Positions 62,203-64,000 of a DNA stretch of 64,000 nucleotides are shown one piece after another. The stretch spans positions 16,608 through 80,607 of the forward strand of contig JACMNQ010000013.1 of the NCBI GenBank assembly GCA_014378465.1, written 5' to 3'. Numbering within the stretch: position 1 is the stretch's first letter; the number at the start of each line of letters is the position of its first letter. Under the pieces are notes generated by a model that searched no databases, had not been told where the DNA came from, and saw nothing but the letters and a program-made list of their open reading frames with translations. Source of the stretch: Oligoflexia bacterium (GTDB lineage Bacteria; Bdellovibrionota; UBA1018). Position numbers and translations under genes: made by a program.

Positions 62203-62799
62203 TCAGGCGTCGCGGGTCCGCCAGATCAGGGCGCGCCATTCGCCCCGTTTGTAGATCACCGGTTGACGACCGCTCAGGAAAGACGCGTAGCGCGTGCCCA
62301 CTTCAGGCAGGTCCGTGGCCACCAGACCTGAAAGAATCAAGGTGCCACCGGGAGCAAGGTGAGCGCAGAGGGATTTCGCGAAATCGAGAAGGATCGGCCG
62401 CAGGATGTTCGCGACGACGACATCAAAGCGTTCTTCTTTGACTTCGAGCGCCCGGGCACTCTGGATCCGGTCCCCCACGCCATTCAGCCTGGCGTTCTCT
62501 TCGGCATTCGCGATGCCTTCTTCATCAATCTCAATCGCGGTCACGCAGGCGCCGAGCCTGGCGGCACCGATCGAAAGAATGCCTGAACCACTGCCGAAGT
62601 CGAGAAGGCTCCAGCCCGACTGCGGATCATGTTTGGGTACCATCATCGCGATGGCTTGCAGGCAGAGCTGAGTGGTTTCATGCGCACCCGTTCCCCACCC
62701 GGCGCCAGGTTTGACGATGATGCCGATTTCTCCGCCCTCGACTGTTCCGCCCGGAGGGATGATTCTCCAATGAGGGCGGATCGGAATTCCGTCGGTCAT
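62203..62799 (-). CDS. PrmA-like methyltransferase, catalytic domain only
   Basis: A 198-residue SAM-dependent methyltransferase. VKPGAGWGTGAHETTQLCL, LDFGSGSGILSIGAARLGA, IEIDEEGIANAEENARLN and FDVVVANILRPILLDF match ribosomal protein L11 methyltransferase. The usual 80-100-residue N-terminal L11-binding domain is missing. It may still be PrmA with a shortened front, or a relative acting on another protein. It overlaps the preceding nuclease gene by 4 bases, so the start is fixed by coupling. Confidence 0.85.
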   Translation of the reverse strand: MTDGIPIRPHWRIIPPGGTVEGGEIGIIVKPGAGWGTGAHETTQLCLQAIAMMVPKHDPQSGWSLLDFGSGSGILSIGAARLGACVTAIEIDEEGIANAEENARLNGVGDRIQSARALEVKEERFDVVVANILRPILLDFAKSLCAHLAPGGTLILSGLVATDLPEVGTRYASFLSGRQPVIYKRGEWRALIWRTRDA

Positions 62800-63791
62800 A
62801 AAACTCTCTTCAGAAGCACATCAGGAAACTTCACGGTGAGCACCAGCGGATAGTGATCCGAGGGCATCTGGTACCGAGCCGTCGGAGTCTGAGGAAGTGG
62901 CTCCGGAATTCCGTAGAAGCCCTTGTAGCGGTAAGTCCCTGAACCTGAACCCACGACTCGGTCCACGAGATGCGGGGAGATCAACAGGTAATCCAGGACG
63001 GAGGGATGGGCAACGCCCGCGTAATCAAAGTGGACCAGTGAGATCCGCTCCGCCTCCGGAGTCTGAAGGAGATCATGAAAGTCCTGGAGGTCAGTCCGCT
63101 TCAGGAGCTCCAGCTCGAGACTCGCGAGATCCGTGTTGAAATCACCTCCGACCAGGATCGGAGTTTCCGGATAGTGAACCCGTCGCTCGTTGTAGAGTCC
63201 GGCCAGGGCGACGGCTTCGGCCATCCTCACATCCTTGCCCTTGAAGTCCTGATCCGAAGTGATCTTGGATTTGAGATGCACGAGAAGCAGAATCAGATGC
63301 ACTTCCGGATTGGAGTCGGAGGATCTGGGGGACTGAAGGAGACGGAGCTCAGCCACGTCTCGCGAAAATTTCGAAAGGTAACGACCCTGGTACGTGTTGA
63401 CCTCGATGGGAGTATCGCGATTGGAATGGGCTTCGATCTGGTAAGGCAGGCCCTTTTTCACGAGAAAAGCGAGGTCAATGTTTCGGCGGGAATTGCCCTC
63501 GACGAAGTGAACCTCAAACTGGTCATTCAGGAAATGCTGATTGAAACTCACGAGCGAGTCCCTGCCGCCGACTTCCGTCAGCATCAGGATGTCGGGATCA
63601 ATGTCCAGAATGGCGTGCGCCAGACCCCAGACTTTCGCGATGGGCTTCTGTTTGCGCTGCAGTTGAACGAGCGCCAGCTCCCGCCACGCCCCCTCAGCCA
63701 GACTCGTGAGGTCCTGTCCCTGGTAGTAATCCATCGAAATGAACAGATTCTCGACGTTGAATTCGCAGATTCGAAGTTCTCGCTCGCTCAT
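62796..63791 (-). CDS. Endonuclease/exonuclease/phosphatase (EEP) family protein
   Basis: A 331-residue cytoplasmic EEP-fold hydrolase. ICEFNVENLF begins the fold (Asn), PDILMLTEVGG holds the metal-binding Glu, LLLVHLKSK the His, VGGDFNTDL the Asp-Asn pair, and PSDHYPLVL the catalytic Asp-His. All catalytic residues are present. Substrate (DNA, phospholipid or inositol phosphate) cannot be read. No signal peptide. First gene of a two-gene unit with the PrmA-like methyltransferase. Confidence 0.88.
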   Translation of the reverse strand: MSERELRICEFNVENLFISMDYYQGQDLTSLAEGAWRELALVQLQRKQKPIAKVWGLAHAILDIDPDILMLTEVGGRDSLVSFNQHFLNDQFEVHFVEGNSRRNIDLAFLVKKGLPYQIEAHSNRDTPIEVNTYQGRYLSKFSRDVAELRLLQSPRSSDSNPEVHLILLLVHLKSKITSDQDFKGKDVRMAEAVALAGLYNERRVHYPETPILVGGDFNTDLASLELELLKRTDLQDFHDLLQTPEAERISLVHFDYAGVAHPSVLDYLLISPHLVDRVVGSGSGTYRYKGFYGIPEPLPQTPTARYQMPSDHYPLVLTVKFPDVLLKRVL

Positions 63792-63846
63792 CTGCTCTCA
63801 GTGTAACGTAAATCGCGGACTTTGGCATCACGGCTGCCCCGAAAGA

Positions 63847-64000
63847 TCAGAAGTTTTCGCGCTCAAGCTCAATGAGCCGCCCCTTGATCGCAAGGCCACT
63901 GCGATAGCCCCCCCCCATCCCAACTGCGGCGATTTCCTGTATTCTGCCTTTAACGACCGCTTTACCAACGAACCGGATTGGTCGTGGCGCCGTACCAGAA
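63847..64000 (-). CDS. C-terminal part of a gene cut by the right edge
   Basis: An open minus-strand frame runs from the edge to a TGA at 63849-63847, 50 codons. The tail is plausible protein with alternating strands (RFVGKAVVKGRIQEI; GGGYRSGLAIKGRLIELE). A run of nine C (63908-63916) encodes the Gly run. It lies 55 bases upstream of the EEP gene on the same strand. I do not recognise the family. Confidence 0.5.
   Translation of the reverse strand, partial: SGTAPRPIRFVGKAVVKGRIQEIAAVGMGGGYRSGLAIKGRLIELERENF

Noticed and set aside
63847..64000. Right-edge frame considered as a methylated-DNA methyltransferase (GGGY...GLAIKGRLIELE tail)
   Set aside because: The PCHR active-site motif that should stand upstream is absent in any frame.

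Overview
The window comes from a Gram-negative bacterium of mid-50s G+C (judged by eye). The evidence is a Wza-type outer-membrane polysaccharide exporter, a TolC-like outer-membrane protein, two lipobox lipoproteins and dense operons with ATGA-type overlaps. A Bdellovibrionota- or Myxococcota-like lineage would fit, but nothing here fixes the taxonomy. No CRISPR array, complete insertion sequence, rRNA or prophage was seen.

Layout. (1) 0-11 kb is mixed: a KdpD-type sensor kinase, tRNA-Ser(CGA) with a terminator and a structured tail that repeats part of the tRNA 3' end, a CxxCH-containing periplasmic protein, a stand-alone thioester reductase, a truncated fatty-acid desaturase, a membrane protein, a 905-residue DUF349-like coiled-coil protein, a decayed coding stretch and a YdcF-type protein. 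(2) 10.6-29.4 kb is a hybrid NRPS/PKS locus. On the minus strand, in order of transcription: phosphopantetheinyl transferase, a 2293-residue A-PCP-KS-AT-ACP-aminotransferase protein, a 2189-residue C-A-PCP-C-A-PCP protein, and two alpha/beta hydrolases with non-serine nucleophile elbows. On the plus strand, converging on them: a JmjC/cupin-like protein and an ABC exporter. Hand-read adenylation codes suggest Pro, then malonate plus beta-transamination, then Gly-Gly. (3) 29.5-52 kb is an exopolysaccharide locus: Wza-like exporter, Wzz-like chain-length protein without a kinase domain, Wzy/WaaL-type polymerase or ligase, NAD-sugar epimerase, TolC-like protein with a secreted partner, polysaccharide deacetylase, three GT4 and one GT2 glycosyltransferases, initiating sugar-phosphate transferase, two hexapeptide acyltransferases and an OafA-type acyltransferase. 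It also carries two related DUF4091 lipoproteins. No Wzx flippase and no tyrosine kinase are visible. (4) 52-64 kb holds a second JmjC/cupin paralogue, a RibD-C reductase, a zincin-like protein with an altered metal motif, and a tight five-gene operon (55.2-59.7 kb) with two unrelated diiron-oxygenase-like proteins, a hexapeptide protein, an MGT-type glycosyltransferase and an E2-fold acyltransferase. An opposing FeeM-like N-acyltransferase with a near-consensus promoter follows, then a C39-like peptidase with a GNAT, a PrmA-like methyltransferase with an EEP-family nuclease, and a partial gene at the right edge.

The two most interesting units are the hybrid assembly line, whose product and release step are not obvious, and the 55-60 kb operon, whose gene combination I do not recognise. 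All assignments are from reading motifs; no database search was possible.
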